A DNA stretch of 64,000 nt from Pagrus major (taxonomy: Eukaryota; Chordata; Actinopteri; Spariformes; Sparidae). The position numbers were made by a program, and so were the translations under genes. Under the pieces are notes generated by a model. It was not told where the DNA came from. It made no database searches and saw nothing but the letters and a program-made list of their open reading frames with translations. Shown here piece after piece: positions 23,672 to 35,999 of this stretch. Each line of letters begins with the position of its first letter. The stretch's first letter is position 1. The stretch covers positions 13,718,446 to 13,782,445 of the forward strand of contig NC_133234.1 of the NCBI RefSeq assembly GCF_040436345.1. Direction: 5' to 3'.

Positions 23672-26600
23672 TCAGTTCTTCTCTCCCTCCTCTGCGTCTC
23701 TGTCGTTCTCTGACCCAGACTCTCTCTCCTCAGGGAGGGAGTTTTCCCTCAGTCCCATCATTGGGACCAGCCTCCCCTCAGAATCCACTCTCATCGCTTG
23801 GATACCACCTCTGCAAAATAAATGAGTAGAAAAAAAACATGGACTATTTAATAATCAATATTGTTCTCATTGAGCTCATTTAATCTTGTTCTGAGCCAAT
23901 ACTAGACTCGTCTTTTCAAACTGTTGCCACTGTGAAGATTTATACTTATAAATTTGATTTGATTGATAAGAGATACTGTGTCTGAGTCATTTCACTGACC
24001 TGGACAGCTTGTTGAAAAGCATGATCAGCCTCTTGGCCTCCTCCTCCTTTTCCTCCTCTGTCATGCCCTCCATGGGGTCTGGCTGCTCCGTCTCCACCCG
24101 CCCCGTCACCGGGTTGATGCGATCTTTGACCTGCCGGTACTCCTCAGTGTCCGAGTCAGAGTCGCTGGAGTACTGGCCGTCAGTGGTGGGGGCCCTGCAG
24201 CTCTGGCCGCCCAGCAGACCCCGGGAGGCCAGCAGGCCTGCCGCATTACCGTAGCCCGTGTACTTGACAAAACGACTCACTGGAAGAGGAAGTGAAGGCA
24301 GAGGTGACAATTGTATTCACAAAAATATGATTTTTTGGGGGGTTATTTCTAATCGGTTGAGGAAGGTATTTTATAGGTAATAATTGATGAAAATTTGACT
24401 AACGCCCCTGACAGTTTCTAATTAGTAATGCATGCTGTGCAAACAAGCATTGCTCAAAAACACATAAATATTATTATAAGTTCTAGAGGAATGCCTAGTC
24501 CAAATATGTCAGGCTGAATTTTCAAGAAATGTATATGAATTCATGCACAATACAACAGATATACAACACAATACAATGGATTCTAGAGGAAATATAAAAG
24601 GAATGAGGATTTCAGGAAGAAAAAAAAAAACAGGTATTTTTACACTTTTTAAAAAAACAATTTTAACTAAATTTTTTAAAAATCAGATCAACATGAATCC
24701 AGAGTACATCCCTAATGAAAAGTAATGATGTCTGCTCTTACCATTTTCCTTGCAGAGTACAAAGATGAGGTCAGCAGCGCAGTGTTTGACATCTGTATCC
24801 AGATGAGTCATAAGACGGATCAGACGACTCTTCACAGTGGACCCTTCCTCCGGCCTGTGTGTCGCGTCTCTCAGAGGAGGCAGGATCTGATGATCAGTTA
24901 TAATTTCAGTTTCACACACAAAAATACAAGCTTCAAACATAGTCTAAATATTGTAAGAAGAAAAATATGAAATGAGTTTTCTTTTAATGTTTGTGTGCAT
25001 TACATGCTTCCTGATGTATTGACGTGTTTCTCTGTGAGCCCTGCAGCTCTCTGTCAGCAGATTGAGGATTGGTGTCAGCTTCTCCTTGATCTTATCACCC
25101 TGAGAAGCAAACAAACATGGATGACTCCCTCAGGTCATTTCAGTATTAACAAACGCTCTCTGTTTTTAGGAGGAAACTCATGATTCAGTTTCCTCTCTGT
25201 ATATTACTTTCTCCCTCACCGAGTCCAGGCGTTTTTCCATGAACATCACAAGGGTGTGGACACAGTCCATGTTGACCCCCTGGCACTGCTGTGAGCCGGG
25301 TTCCACAGGCACCATCAGCAGCACATCGAGACACTGGAGAGGCAGCGCTGACAACAGGTTGACTGTGTGACTGTGGGATGGAGAGAAGATTACAGGTCTA
25401 ATATAGCAGTGTTCAACATTACATAATACTTCATGCAAGAATATAGAGTGAAACACAAATATACATTAATGACCCAACAACATGAGAGGAATCATCCCTG
25501 ATACAATAATCAAATGCTTGTTCTATTCAGGTAATAAGGTCTTAATAAAGGTTTAAATAAAATAAAACAAAATTAAGAACTATAAAAATTCAGATACAAT
25601 CTAGGAAAAATATATTTATTATTATAATAATTTAATCAGATCAATTGAAAATTTTAATCTAGCTGTGGAAGCCTCAAGTCAGTAAACAAGAAAAGGATAA
25701 ATGCTATCAAATCTAGAAGTACGTACAGATGAATGTTTACAGATTAATATTATTTTAGAGTATTACTTTAGAAACAGCGATTCTTTGTGAAAGTAATATT
25801 TTTGGACCAAACCAAAGACTTGAATTTTCGACCTGGGATTAAAATATTGATGAACAAAAGTGTATTTTATAAAACTCGTCATGGAAACATCCAGTATGGA
25901 GTTGAAGGTGTTTCCACCTCATATGAACATTAAAATCTAAAATAAATCTGATTTGATCAAATAAAAACATGGGTGCGATAGATCTTCAGGATTACACTTA
26001 TATCTTTTTTAAACACATTTTTCAGAAACATATATTATATAAATTGTACATGCTGTAAATACATGAGTATATACTGTATCCAGATCATTTTGACAGTATT
26101 GTGTTTATTGAACTCATTTGAAACAAAATTAAAGGTAAAAAGAGACAGAATAAGAAAATTACTGCATGACAAAAACCTGATTACAAAATGCACCCTTTAT
26201 TCCCCCTTTCATGTTTTAATTCTTTCTTTTTTACCTCTTACTTCCATTATTCCCTTATTTTTTTTTTTTATTAATTAATTTTGTCTTAATACACTTTCAT
26301 GAGTTCGTAATAATTTAATACTCCTGTTCTCCTGACACGTGTAGAATTATTCACCTGTAAAATTATTTCTGTTTTCTTGAATATCCTTTTTTTTAATTAA
26401 ACAAACACTAGCAAATTTAAATGCATCTGTATTGTTTTTTACTTATGATGGTTGTCATAGCCATTTCCTTGCTATCCAACCTCACTTGTGTTCATGCTCA
26501 CCCCTGCAGTTCATCAATATCGTCAGGAAGGATACACTTCCTCATCAGGCAGACACGCAGGAGCGCCACCAGGTGTCGGTAGAGAGCTGCATTGTCCTGA

Positions 26601-29600
26601 GGGAGAAGAAAACACACAGTAGACACATAGTAAAGCTCATATCTCTGGGATAAAGTGTGAAGGGGTCAAGGAAAACAAAGTTTTATGATTTAATTTGACT
26701 TATGCAGAGGCTGACATTACACCTGAAGGCCTAATTCTGGACTTGGTCACTGACCTCACTTGGCTCCTGCCTGTGGCTGCTGCAGGTGATGTTGAAGAGG
26801 GTTTTGAGGATCTCGATGATTCGCTGAGAAGCTTCAAGGGAGATGGGTGGCGTTGTTGGGCCCAGCACACATACATACTGGTCTTTCCACTGGACCTCCA
26901 GGGAGCTCTCCAGAGCTGCAGTGAGGATGGACACGCCTCCCTCCTGGAAGAGAAACATGATGTGTGTGAGAGTGTGAAGACAGCCAGTTCAGAGGTGCAG
27001 AACAAGTCAGGTCTGTTTGTATTAATATCAGAATAAACTGAAGGCGTCATGATAAACAAAAGGAGATTTAGCTTTGAGGATTGTTACATCAGAAGGATCT
27101 ACCTGTTGAAGCTGAGTCCTGAGCTCTGGCCGTAGTGCAGTAATGAGGAACATGAGACGTAGTTCATAGAACTGAACACTGGAGGGAGATGAGCAGCTGA
27201 CACTGGAGGATAGACGCTCGATGAGACCACACATGAGCCTGATGGAAACAATAACAAGACATCCGCTGTCTTGAAATATGTTGATTTACAACATCATTTT
27301 ATCTCAGTCTGCCCTGTTAATTTACATCACAGTTTGGGATTTGCTTTTCTGTTAACAAGCATGAACTTGTTGCTTTCAATCAAATCTGGGTGTATGTGTA
27401 CATAACGACTTAGATTCAGAGGATTGAAGGATTATTATTTACTATAAATATATAACATGGATTCATTTACACTTTTTTTGCTGTGACTAAACTGTCATAG
27501 CTTCAATGGAAATGCCCTGAAGTGATCTAGTGTAGGAAAATGGATGCAGAAATGCAGGTGAGAAAGCCAACAGCTGTGTCTTTGTGTGCATGTGTTTGTC
27601 TGCGTCCTGTGAGCAAGCCCACCTGAGAGCACTGAACCTCTCCTGTGCCCAGGTGCTGTTGTACACCACGTTACACAACACCTTCATGGCCTCTTTTCTC
27701 TGCGCCTCCTCTCCTGAATCCCCCTCCCCCTGCTCCTCTTCCTCCACCTCCATCTTGCTCTCCCTGCGGTCCCTCCTGCCTCGCTCCAGCATCTTGTGAT
27801 TGATGCTGCCCCTGTGCATTTCGTTGATGCTGGTCCTGTGGCTCCCGAACCAGCTGATGCTGTCCAGATCTCCGCTGGTGGCGTTGCTGATGTCACTCTT
27901 GGCATCCTCGTCATAGGCGCAGCACTCTTCGTTTTGGTCGGTGCCGTCCATGTCGCCATCGTCCTCATTGGTGCGACACTGCAACACTTTGGCCTCGGCG
28001 AGAGAGACAAGGATGTTGTCGTAGAAGTCAGTGTCAGGGTCGGTGGCTTCCTCGCTCGCATCACATGTGGTGAGGCCGGCTAGTTTGGCCAGAGTCAGGA
28101 GAGCGCTGTCGGTCACAAAGGGGCCCAGGACCTTTTTGTCTCTGGAGAGGATTCTCAGGGTGCGTAGAGACACTCTCAACAGACGAGATTTAACCCCTGT
28201 TCTTATGAACCTCGTGAGGACAAGAGCTAAATTCTGAGGACAGGAAAAGAGAAATAGACACTTAGTTTCACACCATTCTTCAAAGGAACAACTGAAAAAA
28301 CCTCGGGGCAAGACAGTGAGAGAGTCAGGCACCTGTCTGAGGATGAGGCCTCGATCCTCCTGGTCGTACTCGTCATAGTCAGAGTCAGAATCAGTGTAGT
28401 CCCTCACTTTATTCTTCTTGAACTAATACAGCAGAGCAAAGAATACATTTAAAGTTAGGGCCTTCTCATGTGCAACAAAACCAATACTTTAGTATTATTC
28501 CAAATTCTGGCAGCACTGTACCTCCTCAAGTCTTCTTTGCTTTAGGAGGTGGAAAGTTGGATTTCAGTGAGCAACGTGGCAGAAAAAAGAAAAAAGAATA
28601 TCAGTACATATTCTTGTTACCATTGGGAATCATGCGTATGTATTATGTTAAACTATTAGGACTCCTTCACACTCACACAAAGAGTTTCCTCTTAAGAGCT
28701 ATTCACAAAGCTGCTAAGCCAAACTAAAAGAAGGGGTGATGTTGACCCTGTTGCTATGGAAGACATCATGTCTCTGAATTAATGTACTCACTACGTATGT
28801 GTCAATAAATGTGAAATTAAATATTCGTCAATACATAGGAGCGTGAAAAGGAACTAGACTGGATAAGATTAGCTTATAAACGTTAAACATAAAACTGAAA
28901 TGTCTCAACACATTAGAGAACACTGAAGTTCAAACAAGAGAAAAATCCAAGGCACTTTTTTGGCAAAAAAGGTTAAAAAGCCTTAATTTGATGACTTCAG
29001 GAGATGAAAGCCATTTAGCTGACCCTGACCCTAACCCTAACCCTCAGGAGACGAAAGTCATTTGTGCCGCTACATACATTGTCAATGTTTTTAAGAATTT
29101 CAGTATGAAATAGCCATCTAAAAGGCTTTTTAACCTTTTGCCAGAATCAAAGATAGATTTGAGTTATCTAAATTACTTTTAGACAAAAATCTACAAGGAG
29201 CTTTAATTGACTCTATGACCTTATTTAGGAGTTTCTCCTAACTCAATCAGTTAAGGGCTATTTTCGGCCACAGTATGTTTGAGAATACGGCTTCAGATCT
29301 GCTGTTCAATGGCTGCAAATGACAGAGCTGAAAGTGTTGAATAGATTAACACACAGGCTGTCGGTTATTCAATCACTCTGCCTGGGCTCAATCTGCCTGA
29401 GCATGCAAGGAGAGAGGATCAGGGACAACTGATACAGCAGAATTACTAATCACATACAGACTATGGAGCCAGGGTGGGGAGGGGTGGATGTAGGCTAAGA
29501 AAAGGTTAAGGTGAGGTTTAAGGGGCACTGGTTGGACAGGAGCAGCAACTTACCTTCCTTCGGTCCCTCTCCTCTGCATCAAAGAAGAAGCACTGGGCGA

Positions 29601-29787
29601 ACTGCGGGAGATGACGACAAAATGATAGTCATTATCATATGTTACAGCAACATATCGTCCAGACAAGAATGTGTGAACTTCTGTGTGTTGGTATTACCTC
29701 TCTGTTGAACTCCTGCAGCTGTGTCTGAACACCGTTCTCATTGCCCTGTTTGATGCACTGGATAATCCCCTCCAGGTCCACGTCCAT
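23672..29787 (-). CDS. ric8a: RIC8A-type guanine nucleotide exchange factor/chaperone (synembryn-A-like), 689 aa, 12 exons
   Basis: Cytosolic chaperone and exchange factor for nascent G-alpha subunits. Exons in transcript order: 29787-29698, 29601-29554, 28422-28333, 28233-27623, 27238-27103, 26943-26755, 26596-26502, 25370-25220, 25099-25004, 24886-24742, 24279-24000, 23810-23672. Total 2,070 nt, all phases consistent. Family blocks: [143 protein letters not shown], then an acidic [12 protein letters not shown]2-type site and INPVTGRVE / [15 protein letters not shown]. The last two are RIC8A-like, not RIC8B-like. RIC8A and RIC8B are about 520-540 aa; the excess is an acidic insert at about residues 155-255 inside the armadillo-like repeats and a separate 30-residue acidic exon (47-76). 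I think it may be a paralog distinct from the canonical fish ric8a. Confidence 0.9.
28955..29147. repeat. Fold-back repeat in ric8 intron with a short telomere-like core
   Basis: Arms of about 23 bp, GGCAAAAAAGGTTAAAAAGC at left and GCTTTTTAACCTTTTGCC at right, can pair with one mismatch or gap. Between them lies CCCTGACCCTAACCCTAACC at about 29,024-29,045, resembling three to four vertebrate telomere units. It probably is a MITE remnant. Confidence 0.65.
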
Positions 29788-30130
29788 GCTTCCTGCGCAC
29801 ACACACATGCAAAGGTACAGAGATAATCATTCAGGCTATAACAAAATTAAAGTTACACAAGAATAATGATGATGAGGATGACAGTGACAGACAAAATACA
29901 CCATGTAAAGCATGTGTTTGGTCTGTTTTTGACCAAGATTGTGAGAATACAGGCCAACAAATGTGACATTTAAGAGCAGAAAATGACTTTCAGTAAAATA
30001 CTTTATCTTCTTAAATCAGCTTGATCACTGATAAATGCTGCCTGGCTAATGACAGCTGAATCTGTACATACTGAATTGTTTCACACACACATACAGAAAC
30101 TGCAAACATTTGATGTGTGTCTAAACTTAC

Positions 30131-30350
30131 CTTGTGTAATTCACTTAATCAGCCGGTGATAAACCGTAGGTGTGTCAAAATCACTGACCCAAAGTGTTGT
30201 CACCGCTGCAACTTTACTTCAGCTCGCGTCCACGTATGCACAGTAAACTAAGCTCTGCCTTCAAATTCACTCAATTCACTTGCTTTCCAGTTACACTCAT
30301 GCGCTCAGCACATCTCTGTATCGCCCTCTCTCTCCGTCCCTCTCTCTCTC
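30131..30350 (-). other. Probable ric8 5' UTR exon and promoter area
   Basis: On the minus strand a good donor (ACAAG|GTAAGT) ends an exon at 30131, about 340 bp upstream of the start codon at 29787. Pyrimidine-rich sequence (CT runs about 30,320-30,353) lies just upstream. The transcription start cannot be fixed by eye. Confidence 0.45.
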
Positions 30351-30359
30351 TTTAATCCA

Positions 30360-33300
30360 AGAGAGATACAGGAGCCATGGAGTGGTTATGGTTATAATCC
30401 ACTAATGGACTCTAAGCTTATATCTCTCAGTGTTGACCCTATAACCTACAGGTTTTCCAGACTCTCTCTCACTCTCTCTGTGTCCAGCTCTAACACACTC
30501 TTTCACTCAAATCTCTTAATAGCTTGGGAATCACTGAAATAACCATTAAGATTTGGTTTTCATCACGCTTCTCTAGCTGTTGCATAACACCGGAGCTGAT
30601 GATGCGGTGTCACCCAAGATAGCATCAATATTCTTCAGCTGAATGATTACAGCTTAAAATGTCTTTAATTACATTGATCAAAATCCTTCCATCATGTTAA
30701 TGAAAGAACAGGTACAGTGAATTAATTATTGTGTGTACAGTTCGAGTCTAGTCCCACAAGATGGAGCTGTTTTGATGGCTGAGTCAATCCAACTCTAAAT
30801 CTAAAGAGGTTATTTATCTTTTGCATGATGAATATGCATTACAAAATGTTTCCATTTAAAGAAAACATAAATATTTTACTCTATTTATAAACTTCAGATG
30901 GCACCAGTCTCCATCAGATCAGCTAGAATAAGGGATGACAGCAAACCATGCTGAAATTCTGATTTATTCTAGTAAATAAATTGTTGCACTGTTGCAGAGT
31001 GCCCTTAAGTCATAATCTGTGAGAAGATGATGTGTGAGTGAATGACAACAGGACGCTCACTCTTGTGCCCAGTGGGTAGAGGAAACACGGCCGGGAAGGC
31101 TGAAGTGGCCGGCTGGTGGCTGCAGGTTTACAACAACAGGATGCGCACTACGTCAGCGATAGTGGGAGAAAAGTCCGACGAGTCCTGACAAAGTGCTCTC
31201 CTGGAAGTGAGCGCATATATTCCTTCAAGACGAATTAAGACACTTGAGGTGCAGGAAATCAACAAGTCTGAGCTCTGAGAGACCGGTGACCTTCAGTAAC
31301 CTTTAAACCATTGGAAGAAAACAACCATTGCCACTGATGTATGCAATACAGGACTGTTTGCTTTAGTCATCCTGACACAGAATAGCTCATAATGGCTGGG
31401 ACACTATAAACTGCATGTAGCCTAAACCCACCTGACCTCGGTTAGCTTTAATGGAAATCTGTTTTGGACTCTATACGTTTGTATGATGTATATATTTTTT
31501 TCCCATAAGATGAGTCCCCAGGATAGTATGGCTACTTTATGTTGTGGTAAATATCTTTTAAAGAGTAGAGTCAGTTAACTTTAATTACTCACATATATAT
31601 TTAGATATTTCAAACACAGTAATAAGGAGCAATTACAGTAATTTTCTATGTATTTGTCATTTTCTTAACGTCACCCTCTACTAAAAAAATATGCTTCTTG
31701 TTCCTTCACTTGGATGTTTGACATTCACTGTGCAGAATGAAGTACGTTAATGGTAGAAGTCTGTTTTCACATTTATCTCACCTAAAATCTTAGTTTAAAG
31801 AGTGTATGGACAGATTCATTTTGTGTCTTTATATCTACTTTGTAATCAAAGCATGTGCCAATATGAAAATAACATAATTTAAATCACTTAAATTAAATTT
31901 TCTTTATATAAAATTCGCAACAGTTCCCTCCATGAGCAAGCACTTGGTGACAGAATTGAGGAAAAACTCTCTTTAACAAGGCAGAAACCTGGAGCAGAAC
32001 CAGGCTCTGGGTGGGCAGCGATCCGCATGAGGGCTATGTGGAAGCTTGACAACTTCAATGCAAATATACAGGGAATACATTTTTCAGTATATGTGTATGG
32101 GGACAACTTGTGTCCAGCAGTTTGGGTCACACTTTAATTTGAGTTCCCCTATTTAGCATTTAAAAGGTGTACATAAACAAATTATTTTCAACACACTATA
32201 ATGTAGCTGTACAGTGATAAAGTCAATTTTACGTATTTATCAATATACATTATTTGTCAACAATTCTAACTTCTCCTACATGAATGAAGACATATTTTAT
32301 AATATTACAACTGCATTTCACTATATTACCATTCATCTTATCTGTTTATGTCCCAGCTTCACAAAGAAAAGCCGTCAATTCTCATGCTTGGGAATTTGGA
32401 AAGTTTTACTTGAAAAATGACTCAAACAATGAATTAACTGTGTATCAAAACACTTGCTGATACGTTTTCTGTTGATTGCCTTGTCCGTTAATAGACTCAT
32501 TGTTTCAGTCATTATTAGTGACAAAGTTTGTTTTCTGTTGTGATTCGCATTTACTTAAGTTTCAGACAACCCTTGCTCACAGCCAGTCAGCAGCAGGTGC
32601 ACAGGAAGTGTTGACTTTCTTTTGGCACGTAATCCTCGTAATCATGCAAGTTGTAACCTTTGAAGAGATTTTTCTCTCGAAACAACATTTGGTGTAATCC
32701 ATGCTTAATCATATGTTAAATCCTGAGACTGCGTTATCAATCGACTGCTAATGCTCTCGTGTGCACGCGCGCCAGTGATGACTCAGTGCACTGCTCAACT
32801 CAAACTCCCCAGATGGTAGTCACAGGAAAGGTACACAATAGGCTCCAGAGGGGAAGTTGTGATTCAGCGTGAGAGAGAGGGGCTGGGAGAAACAGGAGTG
32901 TGGAGTTTGGAAACCATTAAACGTGTCACTTGTGACACTGGCTCACTGTGGGTTTACTGTATTATTAAAAGATAAGAAAATATTGGATCATTTCCTAGAG
33001 CAATGTTAGAATTTGACCATGTGCCAAACTAAAAAAAAGTTCAACCTTTTTTATTTCTGTGACCATTTTTAACAAAGCTGTGCTTCAATTTTTGTTATCA
33101 CATTTTTTCTAAAATCTGATTTATTATCTTTGAGGAAAGTTGTAAGATAGAGATGTTGTTTTTGAAACACTGTATATGGGGGGTGGGGGGGGGGTGGCAT
33201 GTGAGTGAAGGACATTTCAGGAATAAACACGGTGACGGCAAAAGTGACTCAAGGGAAAAAGGCACAGGAAAAATGGGGCGATAAAGAAAAGCCCGGAGGA

Positions 33301-33640
33301 GAATTGGGGTTATTTTGGGCTGTGCGGGCTTCCTGCAGGTGATGGAGATGAAAGAATGATTTCTGGAACAATTGCTCAGCAGCAAGTGGAGTGAGAGCGG
33401 GGGGGAGTCGGTGGAGCAAAGAGTGAACATAAGAGTCAATGTAAACATCACACAAGGTACAAGGTCACCTCAAGTTTAAGTACAATGTTGTGCTTGGATG
33501 CTGTTGTTATATGTGTGTTTATGTTAGCATCACATCTCTTGTAAATAGAGGATAAAACAGCCACCATAACTGATTAATTACAAGCGTGGGAGTTGCTCTG
33601 CCAGTATGAGTACATTTGAGACACACCCCCTCAGCCTGCC
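30360..33640. other. ric8-adm5 intergenic region
   Basis: These two genes are divergent. No conserved peptide with splice sites was found in 3.3 kb. It holds a dispersed repeat at about 31,915-32,050 (motifs CATGAGCAAGCACTTGGTGA and GCAGAACCAGGCTCTGGG, common in teleost genomes) and a G-run near 33,178-33,197. Reading frames here are short and overlap on both strands. Confidence 0.5.
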
Positions 33641-33647
33641 ACAACAC

Positions 33648-33653
33648 TATAAA
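33648..33653 (+). promoter_or_regulatory. adm5 TATA box
   Basis: TATAAA followed by GG, about 25-30 bp before the likely start of the first exon (about 33,680-33,760). A TATA promoter suits a tightly regulated peptide hormone gene. Confidence 0.6.
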
Positions 33654-33925
33654 GGACCAGAAGTGGAGACGGGATGACAGACTTGGGCATCCAACAATCA
33701 GCAAGAGACCACGAATGGTTTACTCAAAAAGCCACAGCAGGGTTTGGGATTTCTTTGGCGGTAAATGCTATTTTGATAATGATTGAATTGGATCATAATT
33801 GCTCTCTTTATTGATTTTCTTCTCTCTAGTTGTACAGATCATTTATTAGTAATGAGTGTGGTCAGGACAGTATGTTTTCCTCATCACCACTTGATGTTTT
33901 TTTTTCTGTCACAGGCCAGTGCGGT

Positions 33926-34967
33926 ATGGAGATAGCTGTTCTGCTGCTGCTAGTTGTGCCTTTGACTGCTGCCACACCGCTCAGACCAACTCACAGGTCA
34001 GTGAAAAACATCAGTAAATATTAAGCTAATGATAACAGAGATAAACCAGATAAAGATTTTCCTGCCCCAAAAGCGATGTAGATATTGAGACAGAAAGAAG
34101 GAGAAAACTGGACTACATATTAGTTTATCTATATATCACAAATTCCAATATTAATAAATACCTTTTTCTGATGGGCCTACAGGTCAGACGCTGTCTTCCC
34201 AGGGGACATCGTCCAGACTTCAGAGGTAAAAGCATCAGAGGACGCACAGGAGCAGCATGTTCAAGCACTGAAGATCATCCCATTTCACTCAGAAGACAAA
34301 CATCTAGACCTGGACGCACTGAAAGAAAGGTACATAAGAGCACACAACACATCGTGAGTGGCTGAAAACTACAGAGGTTCTACTTACAAGAAATACTTGA
34401 AAACATCTGCTTTCTTGTATCACATCACATTTTACACACTTTATTTTTGCTAATCCTGTAGTGTGTATTTCCGTCCCACTAATTAACTGGCTTTTAGCAA
34501 TTCCTAAATTGTAGGTGTGTATGATCTACATAGTCTTTATTTTTAATATTTTTACTTCATTTTTTTAATTATTATTATTTTGTCCGGGTTTTTTTTTTGT
34601 CTTGCTTCATTTTTATCTATCATAAATCACTGTTTTCCCTCTGTTCATGACTGTTGAGCTGCTGTAACAGGTTAATTTCCCCACTGTGGAATCAATAAAG
34701 TCTTATCTAAATTGTAGTTTTATGATTTATTTGAAAACTGGAGATTACTTTTCTAAATGTATGTTACTTATTTATTTTCCACCTCTTTCTCATTTTTATC
34801 ACTACAGCATGGCAGTGAAGTTGCGTCCCCGGCGTGCGCCTCAGCACGGCTGCAAGTTAGGGACATGCCAGATTCAAAACCTGGCCAATGACTTATACCA
34901 CATCAGCAACACAAACGGAAAAACGACGTCGAACAAGGCCCGCGACCCGCATGGATACGGCAAATAG
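33926..34967 (+). CDS. adm5: Adrenomedullin-family prepropeptide (adrenomedullin 5-like), 125 aa
   Basis: Secreted peptide hormone of the CGRP/adrenomedullin family, expected to act on CALCRL/RAMP receptors. Exons 33926-33996, 34183-34329, 34808-34967 (TAG). It begins with a hydrophobic signal peptide, MEIAVLLLLVVPLTAA. The propeptide ends at a dibasic site in LRPRR and the mature part starts APQHGCKLGTCQ. The disulfide ring has four residues between the cysteines (C-KLGT-C), typical of the adrenomedullins. It continues NLANDLYHIS and ends HGYGK-stop, where Gly supplies an amide to Tyr after Lys removal. The GCKLGTCQ..NLANDLYHIS region and linkage next to irf3/trpm4 fit AM5 better than AM1 or AM2. 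An upstream in-frame ATG at 33715 in the first exon (donor after 33760, acceptor before 33915) would add 19 residues; the 33926 ATG has the better context (-3 G, +4 G) and starts a proper signal peptide. Confidence 0.85.
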
Positions 34968-35195
34968 GGCCGAGAGGGGTGACAACAGTTGTGGACTAAC
35001 AAGATGAACAGTTCTCAACAGTTCTTGTCTATTTATAACCAAATATGTCTGTCTGTGTATGTTCTGACTGACTGGTACTTATAATTGATTTATGCTCTGT
35101 AAGCACATAGATTGTGGATGTTTGAATGTTGCGTAAAATATTTAATCATATTGCTTTTTAAAATATAAACACCTCAATATTTAAATGCTTTGTAC

Positions 35196-35204
35196 AATAA
35201 ATAT
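35196..35204 (+). promoter_or_regulatory. adm5 poly(A) signal
   Basis: An AATAAA lies in this AT-rich segment about 230 bp after the stop codon. The region 35,220-35,940 between here and trpm4 shows no gene. Confidence 0.5.
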
Positions 35205-35999
35205 TTAATATAAAGAAGAAGTGTGTGGAGTTACAGTTGATGAATATCTAGATTAACCTGAGGAAGAAGGCAAAATAGACTACTGCAGGTTGAATTCTAC
35301 TTATATGGACACTTTCTAAGGAGCTTCAATGCCTTTTAAGGGTAGAAGGGCACTGAAACATTTTTCTCAGGCTAGAAATTACCTTATAGAATCGACATAC
35401 TTAAGTACAGAAATCATTTGTTAATTTCATCTAAATTATTACATATTCTGATGTTAACTATGTTTCTGCATGCAAACGCGCCATGCACTTGTTGGGCTAA
35501 TTGAGGCATTGCCCTGTTGGTAATCCAGGCCTGACTGTGTGATATTTTTAGGCAACTGTGACAGCAGCAAATTGCTTAATGCACAAGCTTGTGTGTCTTT
35601 AGTTGTCTGTCTTCTACAATGTCAAAATGTTCAATCAGTGGCCAGGAGCATTGAATTTCCAACAGAGGGAGATCTTACTAGTGATAGCAAGAGGGTTATA
35701 ATCAGGAATGACCCAGCTCACAGCCCAGGTATGAAATACCTTTGGTTTTTCACTGGCCCCTCCTATGTTTCTAAGTTTGGAGGAAGGTATTTGGAGATTG
35801 TCAGCCACTTGTAAAAACCACACCCTCACCTGTGCGGCGTGTCAGCACCTGGTTTCCTTCCTGACTGCTGCTTGGGGAAGTCTGGAAATGGTATTTCCGT
35901 AGGTAATTCACCTACTCATTGGAAAATGGTCAGAAAGAAATCCTGAAGCTTCTCCCCCTCCCTATCTTTCACTGAATCGGACAGAAAGGAAACAACAAC

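Noticed and set aside
29024-29045. Interstitial telomere from chromosome fusion
   Set aside because: Only about three units in one orientation; too short, and located within a hairpin element.
33176-33197. G-quadruplex candidate in the G-rich run
   Set aside because: Mostly one long G tract with a single T interruption region; no clear four-tract layout and no gene nearby that it would regulate.
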